Both the position numbers and the translations under genes were made by a program. The notes below the pieces were generated by a model, which had not been told where the DNA came from, searched no databases, and saw nothing but the letters and a program-made list of their open reading frames with translations. Positions 1 through 9,350 of a DNA stretch of 64,000 nucleotides are shown in pieces (the first letter of the stretch is position 1; the number at the start of each line of letters is the position of its first letter). The DNA is from Syntrophorhabdus sp. Its GTDB lineage: Bacteria > Desulfobacterota > Syntrophorhabdia > Syntrophorhabdales > Syntrophorhabdaceae. The DNA is taken from positions 62,001-126,000 of the forward strand of contig JAAYAK010000204.1 in assembly GCA_012719415.1 (NCBI GenBank). Direction: 5' to 3'.

Positions 1-153
1 AGAATATCGACGTATCTGCCGCCGCACCTGTATTTCTTTCTGAGCAAGGGAGCGGGCGAGAGCCTTCTGAAGATAACCAACGCCGTGTTCGGAGCGATCC
101 CCTATATCAAGAACTTCGGGGGTATCATAGTCCTGGAGGGGAAGAAGGCATAA
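1..153 (+). CDS. Partial 3' end, probable class I SAM methyltransferase
   Basis: Frame 1 is open from the first base and ends at TAA 151-153, giving the last 50 residues of a protein that begins before the window. The tail ends in a beta-hairpin-like GGIIVLEGKKA after an aromatic, helical stretch. That is how many Methyltransf_11-type SAM methyltransferases end. No catalytic motif is inside the window, so the family call rests on the tail alone. It lies 85 bases upstream of a glycosyltransferase on the same strand and is probably part of the same glycan locus. Confidence 0.5.
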   Translation, partial: RISTYLPPHLYFFLSKGAGESLLKITNAVFGAIPYIKNFGGIIVLEGKKA

Positions 154-238
154 GCCTTCAGCACGGCACATGATTCAGTTAGCATATGACCTCAAATAGT
201 GCTAGAGTAATACAACAAAACTATAAAGGTAGCCCATA

Positions 239-943
239 ATGACATTTGCTCTTCTTGTTATGACGTTGAATGAGATCGAAGGAATGAAGGCGATAATGCC
301 TAAGATCAAGCGTGAATGGCTTGATGAGATATTCGTGGTGGATGGAGGATCCACGGACGGAACCGTGGAATGGGCACGGGAGAATGGATACAACGTGTAC
401 ATTCAGAAGCAAAAAGGCTTCAGGCATGCCTATGTCGAAGTTATGCCTCAGGTCAAGAGCGACGTGCTGATCACGTTCAGTCCCGACGGGAATTCAATAC
501 CCGAGTTGATCCCCGACCTGATCGAAAAGATAAAAGAAGGTTACGACATGGTCATCGTGTCGCGCTATCTGGGCCAGGCGAAGAGCGATGATGACGACTT
601 CCTGACCAGCTTCGGCAACTGGTTCTTTACGCGGACCGCGAACCTCCTTCATGGAGGAAAATATACCGACGCCATGGTGATCTACAGGGCCTACAGAAAG
701 AGCCTCATCAAGGAGCTCGAGCTCGACCAGGACCGCTGGTATTCGACACCGGAAAAACTGTTTTCGTGCAAGGTAAGCTGGGAGCCGCTCCTGTCCGTCC
801 GCGCGACGCGAAGGAAGCTGAAGGTCTCCGAGATCCCGGGCGATGAGCCACCGAGGATCGGCGGCGAGAGAAAACTCAGGGTCTGGGCCTGGGGGGCGAC
901 ATTCCTTTACCAGTTTGTCAGGGATTTCCTGATCTGGCGTTGA
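239..943 (+). CDS. Family 2 glycosyltransferase
   Basis: This 234-residue protein opens like a GT-A fold enzyme. A hydrophobic first strand (FALLVMTLNE) is followed by VVDGGSTDGT at residues 33-42, the nucleotide-binding loop of GT2 enzymes, and an acidic SPDGN near residue 81 stands where the metal-binding DXD usually sits. The C-terminus is amphipathic and may contact the membrane. It is shorter than typical GT2 enzymes of about 300 residues and resembles dolichol-phosphate-mannose-synthase-like catalytic domains. It presumably transfers a sugar in the glycan made by the following genes. Donor and acceptor cannot be read from the sequence. Confidence 0.85.
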   Translation: MTFALLVMTLNEIEGMKAIMPKIKREWLDEIFVVDGGSTDGTVEWARENGYNVYIQKQKGFRHAYVEVMPQVKSDVLITFSPDGNSIPELIPDLIEKIKEGYDMVIVSRYLGQAKSDDDDFLTSFGNWFFTRTANLLHGGKYTDAMVIYRAYRKSLIKELELDQDRWYSTPEKLFSCKVSWEPLLSVRATRRKLKVSEIPGDEPPRIGGERKLRVWAWGATFLYQFVRDFLIWR

Positions 944-1006
944 CCGGGCGGGGCCCTTCAAGTCTCTGCACTATCATCCAATGACCATTCGCAGCACTCG
1001 ACGGTA

Positions 1007-3001
1007 ATGACAAGAACCTATCCTCTACGAAACCTTTTTGCCCGATATCAAAACTGGATGATATCCCTCGTCGTGGCTGTGGTATTCTCCATGCGTTGGC
1101 GTAGCTGCCTGCCTTTTTCGGGCCGGATGCCCTCGCTGGCACAGAACACGGACCAGCTGGATGTCTGGACACGTTACGTGATCTGGGCGAGGGAGGCTTT
1201 CAGTTGGCCTGTGAGCGTCATACACGGATTGAACTTTCCATTCCAGGATGCCACCATCACGAGGGGTCCGCTGCCGTTCTTCGCATTTATTTTCAAAGGA
1301 CTGGGGAAGATCAGCGAAACTCTCAGGGAGTTCTACTATTTTCCTCTTGTCGAGATGGTGTTCGTTTTCTGCGCCGCCCTGTTCGCCTGCATGATACTCG
1401 ACTCCTTCCGGACGCGGAACGTTTTCCTGAAGCTGGCCGCGGCGGTCCTGACAGGGCTGTCCTTTCCGCTGCTCCACCGAAGCTCCGTCTACTACGGGGT
1501 CACGTACTTCGTTTCATACGTGCCGTTCTACCTGGGTTTCGCCTATTTCTACAGGAGGCTCCACGACAGGATGGACCGTCGCTCGCTCTGGATGCTCCTT
1601 GCATTCATGGCTATCATGACCTCTATGTTCGAGCACTACCTGTTGTTCGGCATTTACGTCCTGTTCCTTGTCTGCGCGGTTTGCTGTTTTCTGAATCACC
1701 TTTACAACGGCAACGGTCGGAACCTTCAAAGGTTGAGATACACCGCAGTGGCGCTATTCTCAAGTGTGGCGGTAACGCTGGGGGTCGCCTGGGTACTTGG
1801 GAATCAGGGCGACATAGACATCAGCATGGCCCGGTCCGCGTCCCTGCTCCGGGACAGGTTCGGCTCGGAATGGGGATACGGCGGGGGGTTTGGCGGAGGG
1901 TTCCATGTGGCGGACGTCCTCGCGCTCGTCATACCTCCCCAATACGATGCGGGACTGCCTAATTACATGTGGTGCGGTCCCAGCGCCGTTCTGACGAGGA
2001 TGGGCTTTCCCTTGACCACGAACACGCTCCAGCCTGGACAGTATGAGGGCTTCAGTTACCTGGGAACGGCGACGCTCGCACTCGTCCTTGCTGTCGTGGC
2101 GGCAGGGGCGATCGTGGTCTGGAAGCGCCGGCGCGAGTGGTGGCGCGGGATGGACTTTCGGCACCGGTCGTCACTGGTTTTGAGAAATGAGCTCTTTGGA
2201 TATGGCGGGATGATGTGTCTTGGCTCTTTTGCCCTGTTTGTCTTGAGCTGGGGTTATATCATCCACATCGCGGGCGTGAGATTTGACGGAGTCGTGACGC
2301 CGAGCCTCGTGATCGCGGCGATCTGGCCGAAATTCATGTTTGTCAGGACCATGGGGAGGCTCGCGGTGCCTTTCACGCTCTTCGTGATCCTCGCGGCTGT
2401 GATCTTTTCCGGCCGGCTGGTCAACCCGATCGCTGCCGGGAGGAGTCTCATCGGCGGTGTGGTGCTGGGTCTGATCATGCTGGGCGTAACTGTCTTCCAC
2501 GTTTACGAGGTTCATGGGTATCTGGAGCCGCCGAGGGCCACGGTGGTCGGGAACTATCTGGCCGGTGCGTTCGGCAAGCGCGATGCCGTCCTCATCGGGC
2601 AGGTGACCCTGAACAAAGAGGCCGTCATAGCGGTGCCCGCCATCAGGGGAAACGACCGGTGGCTGGCGCTGTGCTACTCGCTGGAGTATTACGCGAAAGC
2701 CCCTCTTAACGGGTATTACAGCGGGCTTGGCGTGCATGCCGAATACGTGAGACAGAACATGGTGGACACACAGGATGTGATGTCGGGGAGGATAGGCAGC
2801 ATAGCGGGCCGTTATGGGGACATCGTGATCGCGGCCCCCCCGGCTGTCGCAGAGGAGGTCATGAGGCGTGCGGACATGCCGCTGCAGATCCACCGCCTGA
2901 CCAATCAGGACATCGCGCTTCTGACCCTCTTGAAACCGCCGGTACGGAACGCAAGCGCAACGGCGGCCAGCCAGCCCGCATCGGAAAGGACGTGGCAATG
3001 A
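1007..3001 (+). CDS. Large polytopic membrane protein, possible GT-C-type glycosyltransferase
   Basis: The 664-residue product has about ten hydrophobic segments and a hydrophilic C-terminal part from about residue 520. An early loop (NTDQLDVWTRYVIWARE, residues about 47-63) carries acidic residues after the first membrane helix, as in GT-C lipid-linked sugar transferases. I do not recognise a named family with certainty. Its stop overlaps the next start as ATGA at 2998-3001, so it is translationally coupled to the GDP-fucose synthase gene. Roles in polymer assembly other than sugar transfer cannot be excluded. Confidence 0.75.
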   Translation: MTRTYPLRNLFARYQNWMISLVVAVVFSMRWRSCLPFSGRMPSLAQNTDQLDVWTRYVIWAREAFSWPVSVIHGLNFPFQDATITRGPLPFFAFIFKGLGKISETLREFYYFPLVEMVFVFCAALFACMILDSFRTRNVFLKLAAAVLTGLSFPLLHRSSVYYGVTYFVSYVPFYLGFAYFYRRLHDRMDRRSLWMLLAFMAIMTSMFEHYLLFGIYVLFLVCAVCCFLNHLYNGNGRNLQRLRYTAVALFSSVAVTLGVAWVLGNQGDIDISMARSASLLRDRFGSEWGYGGGFGGGFHVADVLALVIPPQYDAGLPNYMWCGPSAVLTRMGFPLTTNTLQPGQYEGFSYLGTATLALVLAVVAAGAIVVWKRRREWWRGMDFRHRSSLVLRNELFGYGGMMCLGSFALFVLSWGYIIHIAGVRFDGVVTPSLVIAAIWPKFMFVRTMGRLAVPFTLFVILAAVIFSGRLVNPIAAGRSLIGGVVLGLIMLGVTVFHVYEVHGYLEPPRATVVGNYLAGAFGKRDAVLIGQVTLNKEAVIAVPAIRGNDRWLALCYSLEYYAKAPLNGYYSGLGVHAEYVRQNMVDTQDVMSGRIGSIAGRYGDIVIAAPPAVAEEVMRRADMPLQIHRLTNQDIALLTLLKPPVRNASATAASQPASERTWQ

Positions 3002-3942
3002 ACAAAGGAGAAAGGATCTTTGTGGCGGGTCACAAGGGGATGGTGGGATCGGCCCTGCTTCGCGCGCTGGAGAATGCCGGATGCGGGAACATCGTCACCG
3101 CCGACAGGGAAGTGCTCGATCTTCGTGACCAGGAAGGGGTCATGGGGTTCTTCAAGCGGGAGAGGCCGGATCACGTGTTCCTTGCGGCCGCGAGGGTCGG
3201 AGGCATAAAGGCCAACAGCACGTACCCTGCGGAATTCGCATACGACAATATCATGATCCAGACAAATGTGATCCACAGCGCCCACCTGTGCGGGGTAAAG
3301 AAGCTCGTCTTCATGGGAAGCTCGTGCATCTATCCGAAGGACTGTCCTCAGCCCATCAGGGAGGAATACCTCATGTCGGGGCCCCTGGAACCGACGAACG
3401 AAGCCTACGCCATCGCGAAGATCGCTGGCATCAGGATGACCGCGTATTACGCGGCCCAGTTTGGGCTTCAAGGTATATGCCCCGTGCCCTGCAATCTTTA
3501 CGGTCCCAATGACAGTTTCGATCCCGACAACTCCCACGTCCTCTCGGCCCTGGTCAAGAGGTTCACCGACGCCGTGGCGGAGAAGAAGGATGAGGTGGTT
3601 CTCTGGGGGACCGGGGTAGCGGTGCGGGAGTTCATGCATGTCGACGACATGGCCCGCGCCGTTCTCATGCTGGCGGACGGGTGGAGGTCTTCGGAGATCA
3701 TTAACGTCGGAACGGGTGAGACCATATCGATACGGGAACTGGCGGAACTGATAGCGGATAGAACGGGGTACCGGGGAAGGATCGAATGGGACCCTTCAAT
3801 GCCCGACGGAATGCTGAAGAAATGCCTCGATTCATCGAGGTTGAATGATCTGGGGTTCCGTCCCGAAATACCGATACACGCCGGGGTCGAAGACGTTATT
3901 CGGGAATACCGGAACAGAGGGGCCGCCGGCCCGCATGACTGA
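2998..3942 (+). CDS. fcl: GDP-L-fucose synthase
   Basis: This NADPH-dependent epimerase/reductase turns GDP-4-keto-6-deoxy-D-mannose into GDP-L-fucose. It has the Rossmann start FVAGHKGMVGSA, the Fcl-typical AARVGGI near residue 66, GSSCIYPKDCPQPI near residue 107, and the catalytic YAIAK motif near residue 137. Length (314 residues) is normal for the family. ATG 2998 is preferred over an in-frame GTG at 2992 because AAAGGA lies 7 bases before it. The start overlaps the upstream stop. Gmd, which makes its substrate, is encoded two genes downstream. Confidence 0.93.
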   Translation: MNKGERIFVAGHKGMVGSALLRALENAGCGNIVTADREVLDLRDQEGVMGFFKRERPDHVFLAAARVGGIKANSTYPAEFAYDNIMIQTNVIHSAHLCGVKKLVFMGSSCIYPKDCPQPIREEYLMSGPLEPTNEAYAIAKIAGIRMTAYYAAQFGLQGICPVPCNLYGPNDSFDPDNSHVLSALVKRFTDAVAEKKDEVVLWGTGVAVREFMHVDDMARAVLMLADGWRSSEIINVGTGETISIRELAELIADRTGYRGRIEWDPSMPDGMLKKCLDSSRLNDLGFRPEIPIHAGVEDVIREYRNRGAAGPHD

Positions 3943-3961
3943 GGATCAGCGAGGTAAGGGG

Positions 3962-4564
3962 ATGAGCAAGACAAAGGACCTGCAGTATTTCATGGGATTG
4001 AACTACGACGCGGTGATGCGTAGAAAGGGCGAGGAGTTTTGTTTGTTCATACCTGAGCTGTCGATTACCGCGTACGGGAAGGACATAGGTGACGCATATG
4101 CCAACCTGACCGCGGAGAAAGAAAGATATTTTAAAAATATCGTTGAGTTCGATCTCCAGGAGACAGTCAGCGAACCGGCTTCGGTCACGATACGGAAGAA
4201 ACAGTACCACGAGCTGGTCCAGTTCATCCTGAAGATACTTGTCGTTTTTGTCCTCATCGTCATCCTCTTTACGGCCCTGTTCCTTCCGGTGCTGGCCTCT
4301 TTCGAGAAGGCCGTGAGTCGCACCGCGGCCTCGATACCCGAAAAGGTCATACCCAGGGTGGTTGAGAAGGTGGAGGGCCAGTTGACAAGGATGAGCGATG
4401 AGGACAGGGAAAAGACGCGGTTGCGGATCAGGGCCGTGGTGACGAGCCTGAAGCCCTTCGCCGACGAATTCAAGGCCCTTTTCGCGGATGGGCCGAAACC
4501 GGCCGTGAAATCGGGAACGGCCAAAAAGGGAGAGAGAGACCCATCGGGGGGCCAAAACCCGTGA
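3962..4564 (+). CDS. HicB-like domain protein with one transmembrane helix
   Basis: The 200-residue protein starts with a region (residues about 13-62) that follows the pattern of the HicB antitoxin / partial RNase H fold: a first strand (NYDAVM), GEEFCLFIPELSITAYGKD, then a helix after a DIGDAYANL turn. A strong membrane helix follows at residues about 87-111, and then a charged, helical C-terminus. No HicA toxin and no DNA-binding domain is visible. ATG 3962 is chosen because of GAGGTAAGGGG just before it; ATG 3935 is an alternative overlapping the fcl stop. Its stop overlaps the gmd start (GTGA 4561-4564). The function is unknown. Confidence 0.7.
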   Translation: MSKTKDLQYFMGLNYDAVMRRKGEEFCLFIPELSITAYGKDIGDAYANLTAEKERYFKNIVEFDLQETVSEPASVTIRKKQYHELVQFILKILVVFVLIVILFTALFLPVLASFEKAVSRTAASIPEKVIPRVVEKVEGQLTRMSDEDREKTRLRIRAVVTSLKPFADEFKALFADGPKPAVKSGTAKKGERDPSGGQNP

Positions 4565-5544
4565 AGAAGGCGCTGATAACAGGGATAACGGGCCAGGACG
4601 GGGCCCTTCTGTCGAGATTTCTCCTGGGCAAGGGTTACGTCGTCTACGGCGTTGTGACCGGTCATGACCGTTCGAATCTCGACAACCTCAGAGTGCTCGA
4701 AGTTCTCAACGGAGTGACCCTGATCGATGCCGATCTGATGAACCTCGAAGGCCTCAAGGATATGTTGTCCGGGATGCGGCCCGCCGAGCTATACCACCTC
4801 GCGGCCCAGAGCTCCGTTGCCTATTCCTTCGGCGCCCCTGTGGACACCGTCACGTTCAATGTGCTCAGTACCCACCATCTGCTGGAGGCCATAAGGGTGC
4901 TGGGCCTGCCGACACGTTTCTACCAGGCGTCATCGAGCGAGATGTACGGGAGGGTCAGGCAGTTGCCGGTGGTGGAAGATTCGGTGCTCCATCCCGTGAG
5001 CCCCTACGCCATATCCAAGGCGGCCGGCCACTGGCTGGCCATGAACTACCGCGAGGCATACGGGATGTTCTGCTGTTGCGGAATCCTTTTCAATCACGAG
5101 TCCTTTCTGCGGCCCGCGCACTATGTCACGAAGAAGATCGTTTCGGCTGCCGTACGGATCTCCAGGGGGTCGCGGGAGAAATTGACCCTCGGGAACGTGG
5201 AGATCAAAAGAGACTGGGGATACGCGCCGGAGTACGTGAAGTCCATGTGGCTGATGCTGCAGCAGGACATGCCGAACGAGTACGTTATAGCCACGAACGA
5301 GGCTCACAGCCTCAAGGAATTCGTGGAGCGGGCGTTCGCGTGTCTTGATCTCGATTGGGAGGAGTTTACGGAGATCGACGCAAGGCTCTTCAGGCCATCC
5401 GACATCGACATTATCTATGGCGACCCGGCGAAGGCGAAAACGGGGCTCGGATGGAAATATGACCTCACTTTCGGGGACCTGATCAACCGGCTCGTGGAGG
5501 ATGAGTGTGCCCACGAGGGCCCCGGTCGTGACAATGAGAGGTAG
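4561..5544 (+). CDS. gmd: GDP-mannose 4,6-dehydratase
   Basis: Gmd converts GDP-D-mannose to GDP-4-keto-6-deoxy-D-mannose, the shared precursor of GDP-L-fucose and GDP-D-rhamnose. Visible signatures are the NAD-binding TGITGQDGALL (residues about 8-18), ASSSEMYG near residue 122 with the catalytic Ser-Glu pair, YAISK near residue 149, NHES near residue 178 and RDWGYAPEYV near residue 218. The length of 327 residues is slightly short of most Gmd proteins (about 340-370). The start is GTG in a GTGA overlap with the gene before. Both possible downstream enzymes, Fcl and Rmd, are encoded in this locus. Confidence 0.92.
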   Translation: MKKALITGITGQDGALLSRFLLGKGYVVYGVVTGHDRSNLDNLRVLEVLNGVTLIDADLMNLEGLKDMLSGMRPAELYHLAAQSSVAYSFGAPVDTVTFNVLSTHHLLEAIRVLGLPTRFYQASSSEMYGRVRQLPVVEDSVLHPVSPYAISKAAGHWLAMNYREAYGMFCCCGILFNHESFLRPAHYVTKKIVSAAVRISRGSREKLTLGNVEIKRDWGYAPEYVKSMWLMLQQDMPNEYVIATNEAHSLKEFVERAFACLDLDWEEFTEIDARLFRPSDIDIIYGDPAKAKTGLGWKYDLTFGDLINRLVEDECAHEGPGRDNER

Positions 5545-5583
5545 GCAGGGAGTGTCGGGACTTTCCGGTTCCAGGAAGGATGC

Positions 5584-6585
5584 ATGAGCAGGGGATTAAA
5601 GAAGCTGGCCGTCACCCTGGTGCGGGTGGGAGTCAGCGCGGCTCTTATATACCTGATCATTTCCAGGATAGGTTTCAGAGAGATATTGGGCAATGTGCGG
5701 ATCCTCGATCCCTTCGCCTTCATTCTCGTGCTGGTCTTGTTTGCGGTGTCGATCCTGATCATGACCCTGAGATGGAGACTGTTCATTCCCGGTACGATAA
5801 GCGTCAGGGAGCTCTTCAACATCACCTATATCGGGACCTTTTTCAATACCTGCCTGCCCGGTTCTGTCGGGGGGGACATAGTCAAGGTTTATTACCTGAG
5901 CCGGATGCTGAAGGACAGCCAGGGAGGGAAGGGTGCGCCGGATAAAGGGGGGCTGGGCCAAAGAGTTGCCCCGGGTGGACGAGGACACAACGTGACCGCT
6001 TTCGGATCGGCTGTCCTCGACCGTTACGTGGGTCTTGTCACGCTCCTCGTCATCGGGATCCTGGCGACCCTGCTGGGTTCGAAGTATTTCTCCAGCCATC
6101 CCGTGCGCTGGCTCATACCTGTCCTGCTTGCCCTCGTGGCGCTGGTGTCGGGGGTGGTTCTCAAGTTGCGCGTATTCCGGTCGTTCTCGGTCGTATCCGA
6201 GATCTATGCATATATGGACGAGGTGGCCTTCAGAAAGAAGGAGATATTGACGGCCTTCCTGTACTCCCTGGCGACCCAGACGATCATGATCTGCAACGTC
6301 TATATTCTCGCCAGGGGACTTTCGATGCATGCCCCCTTCGTGTCCGTCCTCTGTTTCGTTCCCGTTGTCTCCATCATTTCCCTGATACCTGTGACCATAT
6401 CGGGCATCGGACTCAGGGAGGGCGCCTTCGTCGTGCTCTTCGGCCTGATCGGGATCGTTCCCGACAAGGCAATGACGCTTTCCATCATCTGGTTCATCTC
6501 GATCGTGGCAGGGAGCTTGCCCGGTCTGATCATTTATTTGCTTCACCACAAAACGCTGCTCAAAGCGTTCCCGGAGCAGGCCTGA
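5584..6585 (+). CDS. Flippase-like integral membrane protein (lysylphosphatidylglycerol synthase TM family)
   Basis: The 333-residue protein has about eight hydrophobic segments and the pattern of the LPG_synthase_TM/UPF0104 family. That pattern includes a basic loop around NTCLPGSVGGDIVKVYYL near residues 93-110 and GIGLREGAFVVLFGLIG near the C-terminus. Members of this family without the soluble synthetase domain are commonly found in glycan loci and have been proposed to move lipids or lipid-linked sugars. A hydrophilic insert at about residues 115-138 separates two helices. It sits between gmd and a GT4 gene with 2-40-base gaps. Confidence 0.8.
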   Translation: MSRGLKKLAVTLVRVGVSAALIYLIISRIGFREILGNVRILDPFAFILVLVLFAVSILIMTLRWRLFIPGTISVRELFNITYIGTFFNTCLPGSVGGDIVKVYYLSRMLKDSQGGKGAPDKGGLGQRVAPGGRGHNVTAFGSAVLDRYVGLVTLLVIGILATLLGSKYFSSHPVRWLIPVLLALVALVSGVVLKLRVFRSFSVVSEIYAYMDEVAFRKKEILTAFLYSLATQTIMICNVYILARGLSMHAPFVSVLCFVPVVSIISLIPVTISGIGLREGAFVVLFGLIGIVPDKAMTLSIIWFISIVAGSLPGLIIYLLHHKTLLKAFPEQA

Positions 6586-6587
6586 CA

Positions 6588-7697
6588 ATGAGAGTCGTTT
6601 TCGACCATTCGATCTTCGGTCTTCAGCCATATGGCGGCGTTTCGAGGTATTTTTTTGAGGTTACAAACCATCTGGCCAGGATGGGCAACAATGTGGAGAT
6701 ATTTTCTCCCCTGTACGTGAACGAGTACTTCCACGACAATTGCGCGGTCCGCCCCCGGGGATTCAGGATCGGGCTGAAGACGAGGAGATTGGGCAGAATA
6801 GTATCGGCCATCAACACAGGCGCCTCACTCCTCTTTGTCAAGACGAGACGGCACGTCGATATTTTCCATGAGACATATTTCACTACGTCCGATTGCTGCC
6901 CGGGTTCCGCCAAGAGAGTGTTGACCGTCTACGACATGATATACGAGCGATATCCGCGATACTTTTCGCCGCTTGACAGAACACCGCAGTTGAAGGAACA
7001 CGCCGTGAAGCGCGCGGACCACGTCATCTGCATTTCCGAGAACACCCGCCGGGACCTTATCGAATTATTGGGTGTGCCGGAAGAGAAGACGTCGGTGGTC
7101 TATCTGGGATATTCACTGGACGCGAATAAGGCCCCGTCCGATCCGCCCCGAAAGGGTAAGCCATTCATCCTCTATGTCGGTTCCCGGTGGGGATACAAGA
7201 ATTTTGACCGCATGGTGAAGGCCTACGGGAGTTCGAAGGTCCTGAAGGACAACCTCTCCCTCGTTTGTTTCGGTGGAGGTCCGTTCAACTCCGAGGAGTG
7301 GGCCATGTTCGGGTCCCTTCAGATCCCCCGGGATGATGTCATGCACGTTTCGGGCAATGACGATGTCCTGGCGGGTCTGTATTCTTCGGCTTCACTCTTT
7401 GTCTACCCTTCGCTGTACGAAGGGTTCGGCATCCCGCCCCTGGAAGCGATGTTTTTCGGCTGTCCCGTTGCCTGCGCGAACAGCAGTTCATTGCCCGAGG
7501 TCGTTGGCGAGGCCGCCGAACTCTTTGATCCGAACGATGAGGACTCGATGCGCTGCGCCATGGAAAGGGTTATTTCCGAGCAGGCCAGATCCCGTGAACT
7601 GGTCCGTTCGGGTAAGGAGCGGATCAAGCTGTTCTCGTGGGAGAAATGCGCCGCGGATACCCTGGAGGTGTATAGAACGGTGCTGGGGGTTAGGTAA
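6588..7697 (+). CDS. Family 4 glycosyltransferase
   Basis: This 369-residue GT-B enzyme has an N-terminal acceptor domain beginning VVFDHSIFGLQPYGGVSRYF. In the C-terminal donor domain, LYVGSRWGYKNFD marks the start and YPSLYEGFGIPPLEAMFFGCPV (about residues 273-294) contains the EX7E motif. It resembles mannosyl-/fucosyltransferases of O-antigen loci. ATG 6588 follows the upstream stop by two bases. The donor sugar is unknown; GDP-linked sugars are plausible from the neighbouring genes. Confidence 0.9.
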   Translation: MRVVFDHSIFGLQPYGGVSRYFFEVTNHLARMGNNVEIFSPLYVNEYFHDNCAVRPRGFRIGLKTRRLGRIVSAINTGASLLFVKTRRHVDIFHETYFTTSDCCPGSAKRVLTVYDMIYERYPRYFSPLDRTPQLKEHAVKRADHVICISENTRRDLIELLGVPEEKTSVVYLGYSLDANKAPSDPPRKGKPFILYVGSRWGYKNFDRMVKAYGSSKVLKDNLSLVCFGGGPFNSEEWAMFGSLQIPRDDVMHVSGNDDVLAGLYSSASLFVYPSLYEGFGIPPLEAMFFGCPVACANSSSLPEVVGEAAELFDPNDEDSMRCAMERVISEQARSRELVRSGKERIKLFSWEKCAADTLEVYRTVLGVR

Positions 7698-7698
7698 G

Positions 7699-8547
7699 GT
7701 GGAATCGAACAGGCAGCCGTTGATCAGTGTCATCACCGCCTCGATGAACAGCGGGAGCACCATACAACATTGTATCGACAGCGTGAAGAAGCAGTCTTAC
7801 CGCAATATCGACTTTATCATCATGGATGGGGCTTCGACGGACGATACCGTCGATATCATCAAGCGCAACGAGGGTTGTATAGCGTATTGGGAATCGCGGG
7901 AAGACAAAGGCATCTACCACGCCTGGAACAAGGCTCTGGAACATGCGAGGGGAGACTGGATCATCTTTCTGGGGACGGACGATTTCCTGTGGGGCGAAGA
8001 TTCCCTTCAGGAGCTTGTGAGTCGTCTTCCACGAGAAGCGGGCGACTACAGGGTGCTCTACTGCCGGGTAATGATGGTGAACAAGAACGGAGACGTGCTG
8101 CAGGGACTGGGCGAACCCTGGAAAAGGACAAGAAAGAGATTTCTCCAGGTTATGTGCATACCGCATCCAGCTGCGGTATACCACAAGAGCATGTTCGAGG
8201 TCCACGGGAAGTTCGACGAATCGTTCCGAATTGCCGGGGACTATGAATTCCTCCTCCGTGAATTGACCCGAGGCGAGACGGTATATCTCGAGGGGATCAC
8301 TCTCACCGGCATGCATCACGGAGGCATCAGCAGCAATCCGGCGAACTCCGTTGCCGCCTTGAGGGAGATACGGACAGCGCAGAAGAAGCATGGCTTCAGA
8401 TCGCCCGGGTTCCTTTGGATAATGGCGTACATCAGGGTTCAGACAAGACTCATCCTTGGCAGGCTTGTGGGTCTGAGGAATGCATCGGTCGTTTTCGACC
8501 TCGGAAGGCGGCTCGTCGGAAAGAAACCGTTCTGGACCCGGATCTGA
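7699..8547 (+). CDS. Family 2 glycosyltransferase
   Basis: The enzyme has a GT-A core: PLISVITASMNSG at the start, IMDGASTDDTVDII near residues 36-49, and LGTDDF near residue 93 as the DXD-type metal site. It is most like WcaA/WbbD-type GT2 proteins that add a branching or repeat-unit sugar. GTG 7699 is taken as start because the first beta strand begins seven codons later and TTAGG sits just upstream. An upstream in-frame extension exists but would run inside the previous gene. Length is 282 residues. Confidence 0.87.
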   Translation: MESNRQPLISVITASMNSGSTIQHCIDSVKKQSYRNIDFIIMDGASTDDTVDIIKRNEGCIAYWESREDKGIYHAWNKALEHARGDWIIFLGTDDFLWGEDSLQELVSRLPREAGDYRVLYCRVMMVNKNGDVLQGLGEPWKRTRKRFLQVMCIPHPAAVYHKSMFEVHGKFDESFRIAGDYEFLLRELTRGETVYLEGITLTGMHHGGISSNPANSVAALREIRTAQKKHGFRSPGFLWIMAYIRVQTRLILGRLVGLRNASVVFDLGRRLVGKKPFWTRI

Positions 8548-8621
8548 GAACGCTGTGAGTTTTTTCCGGTTAGCTGTGACCGCTGACGGGACAGAGGGCA
8601 GAAAGGAGTCTGTGGACAGGA

Positions 8622-9350
8622 ATGAATGATATGATGGCGGTAATACTGGCGGGAGGAAGAGGGGTAAGGCTCAAACCCTTCACCATGGTAATACCCAAGC
8701 CTTTGCTGCCCGTAGGCGAACTGCCGATAGTGGAGGTTGTCATCAGGCAGCTTGCTGCGACAGGGATCAAGAGGGTCGCCATGATGCTGGGGTACATGGC
8801 GCAACTGTTCATCGCGACCTTTTCAGACGGGTCGCGCTGGGGTGTGAATATCGAGTACTACGTTGAAGAGGAACCGCAAGGCACGGCGGGTTCATTGAGG
8901 GTCATCAAGAATCCCGAACAGGACCTGCTTGTGATGAATGCCGACATCCTGACCACGGTCGATTACCGCAGGGTGGTGGAGTACCACCGGGCTCGGGATG
9001 CGTGGGGAACGATCGCGACCACCAGGCGCCGGGCACCCGTCGATTATGGGGTTATCGTGAAGACGGGAGAGGGCCTTCTCGGTGAGTATCGTGAAAAACC
9101 TGTCATGGAATACGATGTGAGCATGGGGATCAATGTGATCTCGTCGAGATCCATTTCTTTCGTTCCTCCCGATACGAAGTATGATATCCCCGATCTGATG
9201 ACGGCATTGGTGTCCGCCCGCAAGCCTGTTGTGTGCTACGATACCGACTGCTACTGGCAGGATATAGGCCGCTTCGAAGACTACGAGCAGGCAAGCGCGG
9301 ACTTCGCGAAGGACCCTCACGTGTTCCTGCCTGACCTTAAGCGCTCATGA
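8622..9350 (+). CDS. Sugar-1-phosphate nucleotidyltransferase
   Basis: This NTP-transferase domain protein (242 residues) couples a nucleoside triphosphate to a sugar-1-phosphate. The signature LAGGRGVRLKPFT near residues 8-20, KPLLPVG for phosphate/sugar binding, the MNAD metal site near residue 105 and WQDIGRFEDYEQA near the C-terminus are all present. It lacks the left-handed beta-helix or CBS regions of longer relatives. The gene precedes an Rmd homologue, so GDP-mannose supply is a reasonable guess, but the nucleotide cannot be assigned. ATG 8631 is an alternative start with AGGA nine bases upstream. The stop overlaps the next start (ATGA). Confidence 0.85.
   Translation: MNDMMAVILAGGRGVRLKPFTMVIPKPLLPVGELPIVEVVIRQLAATGIKRVAMMLGYMAQLFIATFSDGSRWGVNIEYYVEEEPQGTAGSLRVIKNPEQDLLVMNADILTTVDYRRVVEYHRARDAWGTIATTRRRAPVDYGVIVKTGEGLLGEYREKPVMEYDVSMGINVISSRSISFVPPDTKYDIPDLMTALVSARKPVVCYDTDCYWQDIGRFEDYEQASADFAKDPHVFLPDLKRS

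Noticed and set aside
154-238. JUMPstart/ops element expected before a polysaccharide operon
   Set aside because: No GGCGGTAG-type word is found in this gap; the sequence is AT-rich without a clear signal.
7273-7698. N-terminal extension of the GT2 gene at 7699
   Set aside because: The extension lies wholly inside the donor domain of the preceding GT4 gene in another frame. The GT2 fold starts a few residues after GTG 7699.
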